Shown piece by piece: positions 5,842 through 7,293 of a stretch of 7,293 bases of DNA. How positions within the stretch are numbered: the first letter of the stretch is position 1; the number at the start of each line of letters is the position of its first letter. The DNA comes from NORP309 sp045107085 (GTDB taxonomy: Bacteria > Pseudomonadota > Gammaproteobacteria > Xanthomonadales > Marinicellaceae). Location of the stretch: contig JBGCFT010000127.1 in the NCBI GenBank assembly GCA_045107085.1, forward strand, positions 1-7,293, in the 5' to 3' direction. The translations under genes and the position numbers were made by a program. A model generated the notes under the pieces. That model was not told the DNA's origin and did not search any database. It saw only the letters and a list, made by a program, of their open reading frames with translations.

Positions 5842-7293
5842 TCAAAATTCAGGACAACTAAATATCGGCAGAACCGTAATCAATGGATTGCCATCATTCG
5901 ATTGCTGATTAACAGCATTGGATGAGGGATCTGCAGCATTGGCTGTGGCTAGATTAGAGACCATGCCATTTTCAATGTCTGTTTCGGTTAAGACATAGGT
6001 GCCGCTGAATGTTGAATTATCTGTCTCTGAAGAACCTAATGATAAAATGATGCCTGGAACATTAACTAGCGGATCTTGAATAGTGACATTAGTTAAGGTT
6101 ACATTACCTGTGTTTGTCACGGTAAATGAATAATCGATGGCTTCTCCTTCTTGAGCAAAACCATCCATATTGGAATCAACAAATACACCAGTTTTTATTA
6201 AACTCATAGAAGCAATGGTTGGCAAGTTGATGGTGAAGAAGCTGCCGTTATTAGATTGAGCATTAATAGTATTTGACAGAGAATCAGTGGCTGATACAGT
6301 CGCTATATTTGATACAAAGCCATCATCGATGTCATCTTGAGTAATAACATAAGTACCAATGAATGTTGAATCATCACTTGTGGCAACCGCTAAGGATGCT
6401 ATTGAGCCAGAAACATTCATTAAAGGATCTGTTATAGTCACATTACTGAGTGTCAAATTGCCTGTATTAATTACTTCAAAAGAGTATTCAATGGTTTCGC
6501 CTTCTTGAGCAAATCCATCCATGTTAGTATCGATAAACTGGCCGGTTTTGATTAAATCCATTGAAGCCGCAGTTGGCAGGTTCGTTATTAAAAAATCACC
6601 ATTGTTTGAATCAGAATTTACAGCATTCATCATCGGGTCTAAGGCATTAACTGTTGCTCTGTTTGAGACAAAACCATCATCCACATCATCTTGGGTCAAG
6701 ACATAAGTACCAGTAAAGGTTGAATTGTCAGTAGCAGAGACATCTAAAGTAGCAAGGTTACCAGAAACAGGCATAAGTGGATCATCAACTGTCACAGTGT
6801 TGAGGGTTAATGAACCTGTGTTTTTAACCACAAATGTATAATTAATCACTTCATCTTTTTGTGCCAAACCATCCATATTAGTGTCTATAAATTCTCCAGT
6901 TTTAACCAGGCTTATATCTGCTACTGGGACAAAGCTAGTTACAAGTGGAGAACCATTGTTAGATTGTGCACTCACTGGATTATTAAAAGGATTGAGAGCA
7001 TTGGCGGTGGCTAAATTTGATACTGAGCCATTATTTATGTCATTTTGAGTCAGTGTATAAGTACCACTAAATGTAGTATTATCGGTTGCACCGACTTCCA
7101 GAACCGGCAAGGTGCTAGCAACAGTAAATAAAGGGTCAGAAATTGTAACAGTATTTAATGTTTGAGTTCCAGTATTGGTTACAATGAAAGAATATAGAAT
7201 CTCATCGCCTTCCTCAATCACTCCAATGTTTAAACGATCAACAAATGCACCAATTTTTTCTAAATTTATACTGGAAGATGTGATTAAAACAGT
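5842..7293 (-). CDS. Large DUF11-repeat (TIGR01451-type) surface or secreted protein, C-terminal part, cut by window edge
   Basis: The frame stays open from the TGA at 5844-5842 to the window end, so the N-terminus and the true start lie outside. A GTG at 7221 falls in the middle of a repeat and is not the start. The 483 visible residues are four 118-residue repeats and a short tail. Each repeat follows the DUF11 plan: SLIKTG-x-F, an acidic loop, (E/D)-x-I-x-Y-(S/T)-F-x-V-x-NTG, LTLxxVTIxDPL, a TFxGTYxLTxxDI(D/N)(D/N)G stretch, VSNxATxNA, then a QSNNG linker. Such repeats form Ig-like beta-sandwiches in long extracellular stalks or adhesin-like proteins. Repeats 2 to 4 carry an EF-hand-like DxNxDGxxQxxE loop. 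The protein ends ITVLPIFSCPEF with no LPXTG, PEP-CTERM, transmembrane or other anchor I can recognise. Function beyond a structural or adhesive role is unknown. Confidence 0.88.
   Translation of the reverse strand, partial: TVLITSSSINLEKIGAFVDRLNIGVIEEGDEILYSFIVTNTGTQTLNTVTISDPLFTVASTLPVLEVGATDNTTFSGTYTLTQNDINNGSVSNLATANALNPFNNPVSAQSNNGSPLVTSFVPVADISLVKTGEFIDTNMDGLAQKDEVINYTFVVKNTGSLTLNTVTVDDPLMPVSGNLATLDVSATDNSTFTGTYVLTQDDVDDGFVSNRATVNALDPMMNAVNSDSNNGDFLITNLPTAASMDLIKTGQFIDTNMDGFAQEGETIEYSFEVINTGNLTLSNVTITDPLMNVSGSIASLAVATSDDSTFIGTYVITQDDIDDGFVSNIATVSATDSLSNTINAQSNNGSFFTINLPTIASMSLIKTGVFVDSNMDGFAQEGEAIDYSFTVTNTGNVTLTNVTIQDPLVNVPGIILSLGSSETDNSTFSGTYVLTETDIENGMVSNLATANAADPSSNAVNQQSNDGNPLITVLPIFSCPEF
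5854..7269 (-). repeat. Four tandem 354-bp coding repeats (118 residues each) in the DUF11 protein
   Basis: Units lie at about 7269-6916, 6915-6562, 6561-6208 and 6207-5854, in perfect 354-bp register; further copies may lie upstream of the window. Copies 2 to 4 are alike in protein and DNA; for example, CCATCCAT recurs at the acidic loop of copies 3 and 4. Copy 1 has lost the acidic loop. Exact length conservation with modest sequence drift points to duplication followed by divergence, with selection for module length. Confidence 0.85.

Noticed and set aside
7219..7221. GTG as the start of the DUF11 gene
   Set aside because: The frame is open upstream to the window edge and encodes the start of another repeat (INLEKIGAFVD), so the GTG is internal.
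3779..7269. CRISPR array or non-coding tandem repeats
   Set aside because: The repeats are 270 or 354 bp, in frame and coding, with no short spacer pattern.

Overview
This 7.3 kb, AT-rich window looks chromosomal and comes from a gammaproteobacterium. The evidence is the N-terminal part of an IspB-type octaprenyl diphosphate synthase very close to the E. coli protein, next to a YajR-type major facilitator transporter. Secreted proteins dominate the rest. A subtilisin-like protease ends in IFSNSFE, a tail style I recall from secreted proteins of Marinicella and Xanthomonadales relatives. A Marinicella-like organism is therefore a reasonable guess, but only a guess.

Layout. Positions 1-332 (minus) hold the start of ispB, cut by the window edge. 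A 122-bp divergent intergenic region with an 18-bp near-palindrome separates it from a YajR-like MFS transporter (455-1618, plus). A secreted S8 serine protease follows (1760-3040, plus) with its own candidate promoter and a clear Shine-Dalgarno site. Next come two hairpins and a small membrane-anchored protein of unknown function (3299-3637, plus). A hairpin at 3731-3762 lies between this gene and two minus-strand genes that converge on it. The first is a secreted von Willebrand factor A protein with four C-terminal repeats (3776-5512). The second is a large DUF11-repeat surface or secreted protein (5842 to beyond 7293), whose N-terminus lies outside the window.

The 317-bp gap between the two minus-strand genes is the most structured non-coding DNA here. 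It holds a 162-bp imperfect palindrome (5553-5714) with a perfect 12-bp inverted repeat near its ends, a hairpin at its exact centre and a TATAA direct repeat on each side. This is MITE-like architecture. A separate stem-loop (5759-5820) probably ends the DUF11 transcript.

Working together. There is no evident operon or pathway. ispB serves quinone side-chain synthesis and the MFS protein is an inner-membrane exporter. The protease, the VWA protein and the DUF11 protein all look exported and may act in the envelope or outside the cell. I found no defence system, CRISPR array, rRNA, tRNA or intact transposase gene.
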